A DNA stretch of 64,000 bases from an uncultured Synechococcus sp. Its GTDB lineage: Bacteria > Cyanobacteriota > Cyanobacteriia > PCC-6307 > Cyanobiaceae. The stretch covers positions 12,290 through 76,289 of the forward strand of contig CASICK010000010.1 in assembly GCA_949373155.1 (NCBI GenBank), written 5' to 3'. This document shows, piece after piece, positions 8,307 through 17,500 of this stretch. Within the stretch, counting starts at the first letter, position 1. Every line of letters starts with the position of its first letter. The notes below the pieces were generated by a model. It was given only the letters and a program-made list of their open reading frames with translations, was not told the origin of the DNA and ran no database searches. A program made the translations under genes and the position numbers.

Positions 8307-9479
8307 TTAAAAGATCTCTGCCGGATCGGCATCAACAAGTCGCTTCATGGCAAGACCTGCGGAGAGCATGCACATGATCAAGATCATGCTGAACACGCTC
8401 ACGGCTCGAACCGTGTTCATCGCCACTGGCAACTGGGTGGCGTTACGCACCAAGAGGTACAGGCCCTGTCCGGCGGCGTAAGCCGGTAAATAGCCAAACA
8501 GAGCAAGCAAAAGGCCTTCTCTGACAACAACTCCTAGCAAACTATTGAGCTTGTAGCCCATCGCCATCAGGGTGGCGTATTCGGGCAAATGATCGCTGAC
8601 ATCTGAATACAGAACCTGATAAACAATGACGCACCCCACCACGAAACCCATCGCTGCGCCGAGGGTAAAAATGAAGCCGATTGATGTGCTCGTACGCCAG
8701 TAATTTTGCTCGAAATCGATGAATCCCTGTTTGGTCAACACGGTCACATCGTCTGGTAGCTGGGATTGAAGACTTTGAGCCACCTGCTCTGCATTACTTC
8801 CAGGTTTAAGGCGAACTAAGCCCACTTCGATGCTTCCTGAGGGGGTGTTTGGAATTAAATCCAAAAATGTTTCGCTGCTCGTTAATAAGTTGCCATCAGC
8901 ACCAAAAGAAGCCCCGAGGCCAATCAGGCCGGCTACGCGAACTCTTTTGCCATTGATTTCACTTTCAACGGTGCGTCCCTCACGAAACCATTCGGCTACA
9001 GGACCAAATTCTGCTCGCGATTTTTCGTCAAATAAGACCCGGCCTTTCTGTGTGAGCAGCTTGGCTTTTGCTGCCAGAGTTGGATCGGTAAAGAGGGGAT
9101 GGCCGGGTTCAAATCCCAACGCAAGAATCGATCGTGTCCCAAGGGTTTCTGGATTCCTCCAAAGCAGCAGATTCCAGTGGACGGGTGTAATCCCTTCAAC
9201 CTCAGGAGAGGCCATGGCTTGAATCAATCGCCTACGAGGGAAGCCGGCCATGCTCACGGAGCTGGTGGAGCGCGGGCTGATCAACACGATGTCGGCATCA
9301 AATAAACGATGCACGGTGACGCTGGCGTCAAACAGGCCGTCGCGAAAGCCCAGCTGCATGAACATCAGAATCCCGGCAAAGCTGATGCCTGCAAGAGCAA
9401 CCGCCAAACGTACGGGCTGGCGGATGAGCATTAAGGATGCCAATGGAATCCTGCGCCGCTGCCAAAAGGCTCGGATCAT
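8307..9479 (-). CDS. devC: DevC-type ABC exporter permease
   Basis: Membrane permease of 390 residues in the FtsX/MacB-like class. One N-terminal helix (about 25-45) precedes a large periplasmic domain of about 200 residues. Three C-terminal helices follow, with the conserved YATLMAMGYK loop near residue 310. Its start overlaps the stop of devB by 4 bases (ATGA), and it ends 4 bases before devA. The arrangement fixes it as the permease partner of DevA and the adaptor DevB. Confidence 0.88.
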   Translation of the reverse strand: MIRAFWQRRRIPLASLMLIRQPVRLAVALAGISFAGILMFMQLGFRDGLFDASVTVHRLFDADIVLISPRSTSSVSMAGFPRRRLIQAMASPEVEGITPVHWNLLLWRNPETLGTRSILALGFEPGHPLFTDPTLAAKAKLLTQKGRVLFDEKSRAEFGPVAEWFREGRTVESEINGKRVRVAGLIGLGASFGADGNLLTSSETFLDLIPNTPSGSIEVGLVRLKPGSNAEQVAQSLQSQLPDDVTVLTKQGFIDFEQNYWRTSTSIGFIFTLGAAMGFVVGCVIVYQVLYSDVSDHLPEYATLMAMGYKLNSLLGVVVREGLLLALFGYLPAYAAGQGLYLLVRNATQLPVAMNTVRAVSVFSMILIMCMLSAGLAMKRLVDADPAEIF

Positions 9480-10381
9480 GGAATCTTGAAGCGAGCAATC
9501 ACTTTCAAACCGGAGAGTTGCGTCACTCTCATTGCTGACTGTGGCGAAAGAACGACATCCACCTCAATGACCCTGGCATCTGCATCACCGGTTGGATCGG
9601 TTGAAAGAACTTTTCGCTGGCGCACCTGTGGGGTGATTCGCTCGACACGGCCCTCGAGTGTTCCTTTGAACCCGCCGTTTTCGCTGATCAAGGCGACGGA
9701 CTGACCGATTGAAATTCGATTGATATCCGACTCGTAGACCTCAACCAGAGCCTCCATGCTTTGGCTGGCTCCCACTTCCATCACACCGTCGGTACCAGGT
9801 CGCTCTCCAACGCGGCTGTGAATTTTGAGCACAATGCCATTAATTGGAGACAGCAACTCGCTGTCAGAAAGATCGGTCTCGAGGCTTCGTCGCTTCGCGA
9901 TCAGCTCGACGCCTTCGCGTTGGAAGCGTCTGAGTTCAGCCTGCTTTTCCTCATAGGCCACCATCGCCGCAGCCCCTACCTTGGCCGCGGCGGCATAGCG
10001 GGATACCTCCCGCTGTTGAAGCTCCGCTTCGATCGCTGCCGATGTGATTCGAGCGTTCACTTCAGCGATTTCGGCTTCAATTTGGGATCGGCTGTCAAAA
10101 ATCGCCAGGGGCTCGCCTTTGCGAACCTGGTCCCCTTCTTTCACAAGTAAGACAGCAATCCGAGGTGTACCGCCAAACCCACTCACGGGGGCCGCCAAGC
10201 GACGCACCTCACCAGCTGGCTTGAGTTGGCCAAGGGCAGCAACAGATTCCGGAGCACGAACTTTTGGAACTGCAGGAGGCGGTATGGATTCCGGTGCAGG
10301 CCGGCGGTTGATCCAGACACCGGCACCGACAACAGCAGCGCCGAGCATCCCAACCATCACCCAGAGAGGTAATTGCTTCAT
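9476..10381 (-). CDS. devB: DevB-type membrane fusion (HlyD-family) adaptor
   Basis: Periplasmic adaptor anchored by one N-terminal helix (about residues 5-25). It has a split lipoyl/barrel-sandwich domain ([18 protein letters not shown], then [16 protein letters not shown]) with a Gln/Glu/Ala/Arg-rich coiled-coil hairpin between, at about 100-180. I place the start at 10381 (MKQLPLWVM): this ATG overlaps the stop of pcyA as ATGA, and the longer frame lies inside pcyA. It bridges DevCA to an outer-membrane channel that is not encoded in this window. Confidence 0.88.
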   Translation of the reverse strand: MKQLPLWVMVGMLGAAVVGAGVWINRRPAPESIPPPAVPKVRAPESVAALGQLKPAGEVRRLAAPVSGFGGTPRIAVLLVKEGDQVRKGEPLAIFDSRSQIEAEIAEVNARITSAAIEAELQQREVSRYAAAAKVGAAAMVAYEEKQAELRRFQREGVELIAKRRSLETDLSDSELLSPINGIVLKIHSRVGERPGTDGVMEVGASQSMEALVEVYESDINRISIGQSVALISENGGFKGTLEGRVERITPQVRQRKVLSTDPTGDADARVIEVDVVLSPQSAMRVTQLSGLKVIARFKIP

Positions 10382-11115
10382 GGAAGAGGTGGAGGATCGT
10401 CGAACAGCATCTCTTCGATGTAGCGATCGGCCCAAGCGCTCCCGAAGGCTTTCTCTAAGACGCGTCGGGTTTTGTCGTTGCGTTTCTGTTGCTGGCAATA
10501 GGAGAGTTGGCCTTGATGACGATTGAGCGTAGGGAGTTCGTTAACAGCATCGGGAGCTGTTGCCAGAATCGCCTGGCGAAGAATGTTGAGGTAATCAGCA
10601 ACAAGGCCAACGAACCATGTCTCCTCTTGCTCATCCACGGGGCGAATGAATTTCACATAAGGGGAAAAAATGGTCCCCCATGCGGGTAGGTCTCTTACTT
10701 GCTGAAACGGGGGCAATTGCAGTGCACTGAGCGGTTGACTCACTGCATCAGGTAATGCATCGCATACAGGAGAGAGATCAACAATGGCCGCTGAAATCCC
10801 AGCTTTGCTAGCAACAATATCGGCTCCAAAGATGGGTAAGTCGAACCTGGGATCTGGGAAAAAAACGCAGTGAAGGATCTGCAATCCCATGCCCAGCCGA
10901 GCAATCTCCAGATGGAGTTTGCGTAGCCCAAGACATTGATGCAGCTCGTTGCGAATGAAGAGCGTTTCACCATCCAGCATTCCGCTGATCGCTTCCAATG
11001 CCGGGTCTACAGCCAGAGGAGACAGGTCAGGGAGGGCCGTCCGACACGTGCGAATTTGCTCCGCTAATGAGGTCACCAGCGGATGCAATTCAAGACCGTT
11101 GGTGGATTCGGACAT
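10378..11115 (-). CDS. pcyA: Phycocyanobilin:ferredoxin oxidoreductase PcyA
   Basis: Reduces biliverdin IXalpha by four electrons from ferredoxin to phycocyanobilin, the phycobilisome chromophore. Counting from 11115, Glu70 (KLHLE), His82 (ILHC) and Asp99 (FGAD) have the same 12- and 17-residue spacing as the known Glu76/His88/Asp105 catalytic set. The ends also fit: ELHPLV near the N-terminus and [13 protein letters not shown] near the C-terminus. The length of 245 residues is usual. A longer frame reaches 11322 but would overlap the divergent M16 gene. It is the first gene of a coupled cluster with devBCA, a curious partnership for a bilin reductase. Confidence 0.95.
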   Translation of the reverse strand: MSESTNGLELHPLVTSLAEQIRTCRTALPDLSPLAVDPALEAISGMLDGETLFIRNELHQCLGLRKLHLEIARLGMGLQILHCVFFPDPRFDLPIFGADIVASKAGISAAIVDLSPVCDALPDAVSQPLSALQLPPFQQVRDLPAWGTIFSPYVKFIRPVDEQEETWFVGLVADYLNILRQAILATAPDAVNELPTLNRHQGQLSYCQQQKRNDKTRRVLEKAFGSAWADRYIEEMLFDDPPPLP

Positions 11116-11202
11116 CAGTCCAGCGAGGGACAGCACAGAATGGGACTTTGACACGGGACCCTGAACGAGATCGCCTCCGGCCCTGAGCTGCAGCATCAGC
11201 TC

Positions 11203-12432
11203 TTGAAAAACGGTTGTAGAACCGTGAGTGCGCTGATGCCAGATGCAGACCTCACCTGTCTCGACTTTTGGTGTCGAGGAGGAAGCACGTTTGAAGAGCG
11301 TGGAGAAGAGGGTCTCGCCCACTTCTTAGAGCACATGGTGTTTAAGGGCAGTGCAACCTTGCAGGCTGGAGAATTCGATCGTCGGATTGAGGCTCTTGGT
11401 GGCAGCAGTAATGCGGCAACAGGCTTTGATGATGTGCACTTTCACGTGCTGGTGCCTTCCAGCTGCGCACAGAACGCCCTCGACCTGTTGCTTGAGCTCG
11501 TGCTCAACCCTGCCCTGAGAGAGGACGCTTACGGCATGGAGAGGGATGTGGTGCTGGAAGAAATTGCCCAGTACCGAGATCAACCCGACGAACAAGTATT
11601 CCAAACCCTGTTGTCTCATGGTTTCGGACAGCACCCCTATGGCCGTCCAATTCTTGGCTGGGAAAAGAGTTTGCTCGACAGCACTCCAGTGGCGATGCGC
11701 CAATTTCACAACAGGAGGTATCGCGGTCCCAACTGTTGTTTAGCCATCAGTGGTGCTGTGACATCGAACCTTTTAGAGCAGATTCACTCGAGCCGCCTCG
11801 CCGAGCTCGAAGCCAGTCTTGATCAGGAGGATGAAGCCGCATCCGCTTCGCCTTCGCTTGCGTTTCAAAGCGGACGTCAAAGCATCCGATTCCCTCGCCT
11901 GGAAGCAGCTCGTTTGCTGATGGCATGGCCGATGGCTAGAGCCAACGATCAAGACATCGTGATGGGTGCTGACCTAGCGACCACCCTTTTGGCGGAGGGA
12001 AGGCGTAGTCGTTTGGTGCAACGGTTGAGGGAAGACCTACAAATCGTGGAATCCATTGATATGGACGTCACGGTGATGGAACAGGGAAGTGTGGTGATGT
12101 TGGAGGCCTGCTGTCCTGAAGACCAGATCGAACAGGTGGAAGCCGTGATTCAGGAGGAATTGAATCGGGCACGGGTAGATGCCATCGGTGATGACGAACT
12201 GCATCGAGCACAGCAATTGGTGGGGAATGGCCTTCGCTTCAGCTTGGAAGCACCAGGATCCGTGGCTGCAATTGCTGGATCCCAATCTCTATGGGGGCGA
12301 ACTCAAACATTGTTATCTCCGCTAAATCATCTGCAGACCTGGACCGTTGAGCGCTTGCAACAGTCCCTTCTGCCTCGTTTGCAACCTGAGCAAGCTTTCA
12401 CGCTTCTGGCCTTACCGGAGGACTCGGAGTGA
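11203..12432 (+). CDS. M16 zinc peptidase, catalytic subunit
   Basis: Insulinase-family metalloprotease with the inverted zinc motif HFLEH (about residues 40-44 from the TTG at 11203) and the downstream ligand Glu in [13 protein letters not shown]. The start is uncertain. The preceding in-frame codons encode GPELQHQLL, which resembles the conserved lead-in of the family, but an in-frame TGA at 11149 follows an ATG by two codons. So either initiation is at TTG or at a non-standard codon, or a base change broke the beginning. It overlaps the next M16 gene by 4 bases (GTGA). The two are expected to form a heterodimer. The substrate is unknown. Confidence 0.85.
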   Translation: MKNGCRTVSALMPDADLTCLDFWCRGGSTFEERGEEGLAHFLEHMVFKGSATLQAGEFDRRIEALGGSSNAATGFDDVHFHVLVPSSCAQNALDLLLELVLNPALREDAYGMERDVVLEEIAQYRDQPDEQVFQTLLSHGFGQHPYGRPILGWEKSLLDSTPVAMRQFHNRRYRGPNCCLAISGAVTSNLLEQIHSSRLAELEASLDQEDEAASASPSLAFQSGRQSIRFPRLEAARLLMAWPMARANDQDIVMGADLATTLLAEGRRSRLVQRLREDLQIVESIDMDVTVMEQGSVVMLEACCPEDQIEQVEAVIQEELNRARVDAIGDDELHRAQQLVGNGLRFSLEAPGSVAAIAGSQSLWGRTQTLLSPLNHLQTWTVERLQQSLLPRLQPEQAFTLLALPEDSE

Positions 12433-13691
12433 GCACGACCGATTTGGTTTTGGATCCTGTGCAAACACCAGGGGTGTTGGCTGCAAAATTGTGGATCGGT
12501 TGCGGAAGCGCCGCTGATCCGATTGGCCAGAGGGGAGCACATCAACTGTTGGCATCCGTGCTGACTCGCGGGTGTGGCTCCCTCGATGCCATGCAAATGG
12601 CCGATCTCGTGGAGGGTTGTGGCGCTGGCCTGCGCTGCGATACCAACGAAGATGGCCTGCTGATCAGCATGAAATGCCGTGATCTCGACAGTCCGCAATT
12701 GCTTCCCTTGTTGAGCTCGATGGTGCATGAACCCCATCTGCAAGCCGATCAGGTGAACCTGGAGCGGGAGTTGAGTGTTCAGGCGTTGCAGCGTCAGCGA
12801 GAAGATCCCTTCCATCTGGCCTTTGATGGGTGGCGCCATATGGCCTATGGCATGGGCCCCTATGGCCATGACCCTCTGGGAGTTGCTGTTGAGTTGGAGC
12901 AACTCAACGCAGAGTCTCTTCGGCCGATTGCTACATCCCTTAGCGCCGAAGGAGCGATTTTGGCGTTGTCGGGTTCGATTCCAGCGGGATTGTTGGACCA
13001 ACTTCAAGCAGACGGAATTTGCCCTCAATCCAGATCAGCTGTAGCTGATCTGGACGCCAAAGATTTGGGTGATCAAGGATCTATGAAAGCGGAACAAACG
13101 GTTTACCTCCACCCTCAGACCACTGAGCAGGTTGTGCTGATGCTCGGCCAGCCAACGCTTCCTCATGGACACCCAGACGATCTTGCCCTTCGTTTGCTGC
13201 AAACCCATTTGGGTACCGGTATGTCCAGCTTGCTTTTCCGCCGTCTTCGCGAAGACCATGGCGTTGCTTACGACGTAGGCGTTCACCATCCAGCGAGAGC
13301 ACAGGCCTCACCTTTTGTGTTGCATGCTTCTACCGCAGTCGATAAGGCCTTAACCACTTTGAACCTGCTGATTATGAGTTGGCAGGAACTGATGGAACAC
13401 ACACTTGTGACGGCAGATCTCAATCTGGCCCGTGCCAAATTTCGCGGTCAGTTGGCCCATGCCTCGCAAACAACAGGTCAGAGAGCCGAACGTCGTGTTC
13501 AGCTCAGAGGTCTTGGTTTACCCGACAACCATGACCATCTCTGTATGGAGGTTATGGAGACCCTTGATGGCACGGCATTGCGTTTGGCTGCATCTCGCCA
13601 TTTGACCAATCCTCTTCTCAGTCTCTGTGGACCAAAATCTGCCATCGAATCATTGGCTGATCGATGGCAACAAGCAATTGGTCAACGGTGA
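12429..13691 (+). CDS. M16 peptidase-like non-catalytic partner
   Basis: Second M16-fold protein, 420 residues. At the position of the zinc motif it has AHQLLASV instead of HxxEH, so it lacks zinc ligands. It keeps the C-terminal Arg/Tyr substrate-binding pair context (RLREDHGVAYDVG near residue 275). Two-chain M16B enzymes pair one catalytic subunit with one such partner, and here the GTG start overlaps the TGA of the catalytic gene, consistent with 1:1 synthesis. There is no signal peptide, so the complex is probably cytoplasmic. Processing of peptides or signal remnants is possible but unproven. Confidence 0.85.
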   Translation: MSTTDLVLDPVQTPGVLAAKLWIGCGSAADPIGQRGAHQLLASVLTRGCGSLDAMQMADLVEGCGAGLRCDTNEDGLLISMKCRDLDSPQLLPLLSSMVHEPHLQADQVNLERELSVQALQRQREDPFHLAFDGWRHMAYGMGPYGHDPLGVAVELEQLNAESLRPIATSLSAEGAILALSGSIPAGLLDQLQADGICPQSRSAVADLDAKDLGDQGSMKAEQTVYLHPQTTEQVVLMLGQPTLPHGHPDDLALRLLQTHLGTGMSSLLFRRLREDHGVAYDVGVHHPARAQASPFVLHASTAVDKALTTLNLLIMSWQELMEHTLVTADLNLARAKFRGQLAHASQTTGQRAERRVQLRGLGLPDNHDHLCMEVMETLDGTALRLAASRHLTNPLLSLCGPKSAIESLADRWQQAIGQR

Positions 13692-13838
13692 GTGTTTGCA
13701 CGTTTTTATTTATCTTGAAATCATCTTGTTATTCCATAGATCAAAGACGTTTTGCAAGTGATTTAATGGGGCTATTACTAGAAATTATTTTCGAATTAGG
13801 CCAGTAAAATCACTGTCTTTTGGCGCAAGCACGGAGTA

Positions 13839-14081
13839 TTAATTTTCAAACACTGCAAACTCTTTGACCCGTGACATAAAATCTTTCATTTCATGTTCTG
13901 AAATGCTGCACGCTAAGTCTGTCCATCGATCTAAATGCATCTGTAGCTTTTGGCCGGAGTGTTTGCCTGCAAATCTGTGAAATGTGTGATGCAATATCAA
14001 GATTAAATCCCGCTTGGGAATCCACGGATGGGCTAATGAAATTTGATCGAGTCTGTTTAGACTGCCAATCTGCAAGTCCAT
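13839..14081 (-). CDS. Hypothetical small protein (80 residues)
   Basis: Unrecognised. It starts MDLQIGSLNRLDQ and has an amphipathic helix-like C-terminus (SEHEMKDFMSRVKEF). It lies in an AT-rich gap between the M16 pair and the next conserved gene. Composition is protein-like (mixed charges, few Cys), but there is no neighbour on the same strand to support it and no clear ribosome-binding site. Confidence 0.4.
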   Translation of the reverse strand: MDLQIGSLNRLDQISLAHPWIPKRDLILILHHTFHRFAGKHSGQKLQMHLDRWTDLACSISEHEMKDFMSRVKEFAVFEN

Positions 14082-14496
14082 GAATTTATCTACAACTGAT
14101 TGTTCAGACTACGAAGACATGCTCGACTCTTTTTATTCAAAAGAAGAAGAGACCAGTATCAAATGAACGATTGAAGGTAGCCATGGATGGCTCGCATGTG
14201 ATTGCAAGGATTTTGAAGTTTGTATTTGCTCAGGCTGGTTCAGGATGTAGTGAATGAATTGCCACCCCACCGCGTCATCGGCTACACCAATGACGCTTTG
14301 ATTCAGCATTCTTGAATTACTCCATCCAAATCAGGTTTCGTGCCCGTTCTCTCTCTTTCGGCTTATCGCCCTGCATCAACGCTTTTGCCTCTGGTGATCA
14401 AGCTTTCCTGTGACGTGTGGATACTTTGCCTGTGGAGTTTGCCTTGACTGGTGAGCTGACTCACGGCGCAGGGTCGAAATTTGCCAAGGTAATCCC
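14082..14496. other. Intergenic region with one tiny acidic reading frame
   Basis: 415 bases without a recognised gene. A 28-codon plus-strand frame at 14080-14166 (MNLSTTDCSDYED...) is acidic and head-to-head with the minus-strand small protein, but its existence as a gene is not supported further. No terminator or repeat was seen. Confidence 0.4.
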
Positions 14497-14976
14497 ATGA
14501 AAAAGCTTGTTCTCAAACTGATCGGTCCGCTGTTTGCGGCAATTGGCGTGTTTGGTCTCGCTGGATCAGGGATTGTTTGGAATTTCCTTGGCCGATCTCT
14601 TGGTCTCCCCAGCACAGTGGCCTCATTGCTTGTCTTGATGCTTGGGGTCGTGCTCTTACGCCCACTGGCTCGTACATCAGCATCACTTTCAATACCATCT
14701 CCATCTCCATCTCCATCTCCATCTTCAGATCTGAGTGAATCTTTCGCTACAGAATCAGTATCTTCTGAAGCTGTTTTTAATCAGGCTTTAACTACAGCCG
14801 AATCGATTGCTCAAGAGCTAGCAGAATCGCAAAAACTCGTTGAGGTTGCTCCTTCGGTTAATTTTGCTCCTGTGATGCTGCTGCCTGGTCAAGGGGTGCC
14901 AATACGCAAGCGTCGACCAGGAGCATCGTTAAAGCGATATAGAGATATTGCTGGCGAGCTATTTGTTGCTAAATAG
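14497..14976 (+). CDS. Membrane-anchored protein with the RRPG/ELF C-terminal module
   Basis: Unrecognised 159-residue protein. Two hydrophobic helices lie at about residues 8-25 and 38-55, followed by a Ser-Pro linker (SPSPSPSPSS, encoded by tandem CCATCT hexamers). The C-terminal module runs from TTAESIAQELAE through FAPVMLLPG, RRPGASLK and RDIAGELF. The module aligns over about 60 residues with the soluble protein at 5180-5635. This copy would place the module on the cytoplasmic face of a membrane. The function is unknown. Confidence 0.75.
   Translation: MKKLVLKLIGPLFAAIGVFGLAGSGIVWNFLGRSLGLPSTVASLLVLMLGVVLLRPLARTSASLSIPSPSPSPSPSSDLSESFATESVSSEAVFNQALTTAESIAQELAESQKLVEVAPSVNFAPVMLLPGQGVPIRKRRPGASLKRYRDIAGELFVAK
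14694..14726 (+). repeat. Tandem CCATCT hexamers coding for Ser-Pro
   Basis: About five copies of a 6-base unit in frame, coding for alternating Ser and Pro in the linker of the 14497 protein. The array is slippage-prone, so the linker length may vary between strains. Confidence 0.8.
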
Positions 14977-15287
14977 TTAAAGGCGAGATGTTGGAATATT
15001 TAAATTATCGTAGGGGAATTCATATTTAATTGTAGTTTGCAAATATCGACAAACGAGATTCTCGATAGCTCTGTTTTGTTGAGATATGCCTCCCGTAATC
15101 TTGGATTATTGTGAGTTTTGGCTTGGCTTTTGATTACACTATTAACTGGCCTATATGATTTAGATGTTGTGCAAAACCTAGCCTCTCTGAGGTTATCCTT
15201 TATTCAGCCCAGCACTTAATTTTCTCTTGTCCAGTCATGGGGGTGAAAATGCTGCTAAAGAGAGTGCATTGTTGCTATCTCTTATCT
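14977..15287. other. Intergenic region
   Basis: 311 AT-rich bases. I see no gene, repeat or terminator. It should contain the promoter of the secreted small protein at 15288. Confidence 0.5.
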
Positions 15288-15515
15288 ATGAAAGCCATAC
15301 TCTCGTTTGCAGCGGCCGCCATGATGGTGCTGGGTACCTGTGGGGTTGCTTTTGCTGGATCAGCGACTGAAGAGGCGATGGATGAAGAGATCGCGACCAA
15401 TAGAGCTTTGTCGAAAGTTCCCCAAGGCAAAAAAGTGACAAGTACTTCATGCACATCTATAGAGATTGGTATGGGTGGCGAAACCTCCTATCGCTGCACA
15501 GCGAACTGGGAGTGA
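15288..15515 (+). CDS. Small secreted protein (75 residues)
   Basis: The signal peptide MKAILSFAAAAMMVLGTCG...AFA (about 24 residues) has an Ala-x-Ala cleavage site. The mature part is about 50 residues with two cysteines (TSCTS and YRCTA) that could form a disulphide in the periplasm or lumen. I prefer the start at 15288 because it begins a canonical signal peptide. An upstream in-frame start at 15237 would add 17 residues. No family is recognised. Confidence 0.7.
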   Translation: MKAILSFAAAAMMVLGTCGVAFAGSATEEAMDEEIATNRALSKVPQGKKVTSTSCTSIEIGMGGETSYRCTANWE

Positions 15516-15700
15516 AGACACAGCAATTCATGCATGTTGAGTCGCTTTTCTAGTTGCGTAAAGGGTCTGACTCACTCGTGAGTGTTCTCCCAGATCACCA
15601 TTAATCATCCATTCTGAATGTTTTTTCAGACTTCTATCTTTTCCTGAGGTGAGGGCACTTCAGGGCAGATTCAAGGCTTGATGACCGACAGTGCGCTCAT

Positions 15701-15729
15701 AAAAAAGCCGACTTCGAAAAGCCAGCTTT
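15701..15729 (-). terminator. Terminator of tRNA-Pro
   Basis: On the minus strand AGCTGGC pairs with GTCGGCT (two G-T pairs), followed by a T-run. It lies 30 bases downstream of the tRNA 3' end. Confidence 0.65.
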
Positions 15730-15758
15730 TTAATAGGGATTTGAGTTTTTGTTTGAAA

Positions 15759-15835
<77 letters not shown>

Positions 15836-15846
15836 GAAGGAAACTA

Positions 15847-16194
15847 TCACAGCGCATTCCCCGCTTTGTTCAACCGTGTGGAACGTTTCAGTAGGCGGTC
15901 TGTTAATTCGTTGCGGGGGTCGCTGCTGTAACCCCATAGGCGCAAATCCCTTGCAAGAAGACGCAACTCACAGAGCGTCATCGAAGCCAACTGGAGCTCA
16001 GGCAGTGTGCGCCAAGCTCTGCTGGTCATCGGCATCGCAGAGCGGTTAGGACGATCGTTCAGCGCAAGCGTTCCATCTGCTAGCCACTCAGGAATAAGCA
16101 CAACCAAAACGGCAATCAAGCCATAGAGCTCCACTAATCCCTTAGGCAATGGGTGAAGCCGACGGCGCTGGCGTGGGTCAGGTGAGGACTTCAC
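15847..16194 (-). CDS. Small membrane protein with SAP/Rho-N-like helix pair
   Basis: 115 residues. A basic start (DPRQRRRLHPLPKG) leads into one hydrophobic helix at about 20-37. The C-terminal half contains SMTLCELRLLARDLRLWGYS followed by ELTDRLLKR. That matches the pattern of SAP and Rho N-terminal helix-extended-helix motifs, which bind nucleic acid. The similarity is by eye and the function is unknown. It lies just upstream of tRNA-Pro on the same strand, only 14 bases away, so read-through into the tRNA is possible. Confidence 0.7.
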   Translation of the reverse strand: MKSSPDPRQRRRLHPLPKGLVELYGLIAVLVVLIPEWLADGTLALNDRPNRSAMPMTSRAWRTLPELQLASMTLCELRLLARDLRLWGYSSDPRNELTDRLLKRSTRLNKAGNAL

Positions 16195-16261
16195 GAACCT
16201 TTTTTAGCTGCCTTGATGGATCTAAATAAGCGAATTTTCATCTTCAAAACTTTGTTTGTGA

Positions 16262-16423
16262 TCAAATCGCCAAGGAGCTCCCGTTTGGGGTGGATTGCTC
16301 TTTCCACAGAAATGGCTCAGCGTTGTTGTCATTGGGCCTCAAACTGAAGATCAAAACGAAAACCAACACGAGCGTGAGAGCAATCGCCGCCATGACGACC
16401 CTGTCTGGCAAGGCATTGTTCAT
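16262..16423 (-). CDS. Small single-helix membrane protein (53 residues)
   Basis: Starts MNNALPDRVV, then one strongly hydrophobic helix (about residues 11-28) and a polar tail NDNNAEPFLW. It begins 4 bases after the stop of msrA on the same strand, so co-transcription is likely. The pattern (N-in helix, short tail) is typical of small picocyanobacterial membrane proteins. No function is recognised. Confidence 0.7.
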   Translation of the reverse strand: MNNALPDRVVMAAIALTLVLVFVLIFSLRPNDNNAEPFLWKEQSTPNGSSLAI

Positions 16424-16427
16424 GGAG

Positions 16428-17150
16428 TTAAGCCTTCAGTGAAATTGGGCTGTTGTCACCACGCAAAACGCAGTGACTGATGGACCAGTCGTAGTGGCTC
16501 CAAACAGAACTCGGAAGCTTGTAATTTGCACCTGCGAAGTCTCCGAGCAAGACACCGCTAGGCATGGCTGAGCAATAAGGCCGGCTGCCTGGTCGGGCCA
16601 AGTATTGCTGGTGGTACTCCTCGGCTTTAAAAAACACTTGATCTGCCGCGATCTCTGTTGTGATTGCAGCACCGTCTTGTTTGTTCAAGGCTGACTGATA
16701 CCAATCACGGCTTGTGCGTGCCAGCTCCGCTTGATGTTCAGTGCTGGTATAAATCGCGGATCGATACTGACTGCCTCGATCGTTGCCTTGTTGGTCGCCT
16801 TGCGTTGGGTTGTGGCATTCCCAAAACAGCTTCAGGAGATCACTGAAATCAATCGCCGTCGTGCTCCACACCACTCGCACCACTTCCGAGTGGCCGGTGC
16901 GGCCGCTACAAACTTGTTCGTAGCTGGGATTCTCGACCTTTCCACCTGCATAACCAACGGCTGTTGAAACCACACCAGGAAGCCTCCAAAAGCCTTTCTC
17001 AGCTCCCCAGAAGCAGCCGCAACCAAACAGAGCCTCTTCCTGGTCGTCCATCAGAGGCGCATTGAGCGCAGTGCCGAGCACCACATGCCGCCCGTGATCG
17101 CTGGACGGCTGTGACGGTGTTGTTTGTCCGGTAAGCCAGGAGGGCAGCAT
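16428..17150 (-). CDS. msrA: Peptide-methionine (S)-S-oxide reductase MsrA
   Basis: Repairs methionine S-sulfoxide in proteins. The active-site motif is GCFWGAE (about residues 45-51), followed by GYAGG and the EVVRV strand, all typical of MsrA. The 240-residue length includes an N-terminal extension and a C-terminal half with possible resolving cysteines (RPYCSAMPSG, ISHCVLRG). A downstream start at MDDQEEALFG would give the core enzyme only. It is followed after 4 bases by the small membrane protein. Confidence 0.92.
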   Translation of the reverse strand: MLPSWLTGQTTPSQPSSDHGRHVVLGTALNAPLMDDQEEALFGCGCFWGAEKGFWRLPGVVSTAVGYAGGKVENPSYEQVCSGRTGHSEVVRVVWSTTAIDFSDLLKLFWECHNPTQGDQQGNDRGSQYRSAIYTSTEHQAELARTSRDWYQSALNKQDGAAITTEIAADQVFFKAEEYHQQYLARPGSRPYCSAMPSGVLLGDFAGANYKLPSSVWSHYDWSISHCVLRGDNSPISLKA

Positions 17151-17174
17151 CGCGATTAAGCCAGGTCCAAAACC

Positions 17175-17426
17175 CTAGGCAACTGATTTGGGTTCCAGTT
17201 GAATGTGATTCAGCAAAGTCGTCACAAAGGCGAATAAAAGAAAAGGCAAACTCAATACAAGAATGAGACCTACACCCACAAGCGCGAACAGCGGCTTTGA
17301 CGACCCCATGAGAGCTAGGCCAGAGGCCAAACTCACAAAAATCACTGCCATCCAGGCCAAGATTTGGCCATATACGTCGCCGAAAGTGAGGGTGCAGCGC
17401 ACCGAGAAAGGAGGGCTGGAAGACAT
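17175..17426 (-). CDS. Small two-helix membrane protein (83 residues)
   Basis: Two hydrophobic segments at about 22-42 and 46-68 are separated by a short GSSKP turn, and the tail is basic/acidic (LEPKSVA). No family is recognised. It lies between msrA (24 bases downstream) and the large ABC exporter gene (74 bases upstream), all on the minus strand, so an operon is plausible. Confidence 0.65.
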   Translation of the reverse strand: MSSSPPFSVRCTLTFGDVYGQILAWMAVIFVSLASGLALMGSSKPLFALVGVGLILVLSLPFLLFAFVTTLLNHIQLEPKSVA

Positions 17427-17500
17427 CGCTAAAACCGTTTGTTCCAGCTAAGCCCCGAACGCATCATTTGTCGTGACTTTATGGATAAGCGTTTCATGTT

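Noticed and set aside
9100..9120. GGGTTCAAATCC, like a tRNA T-loop
   Set aside because: It lies inside devC and no cloverleaf can be drawn around it.
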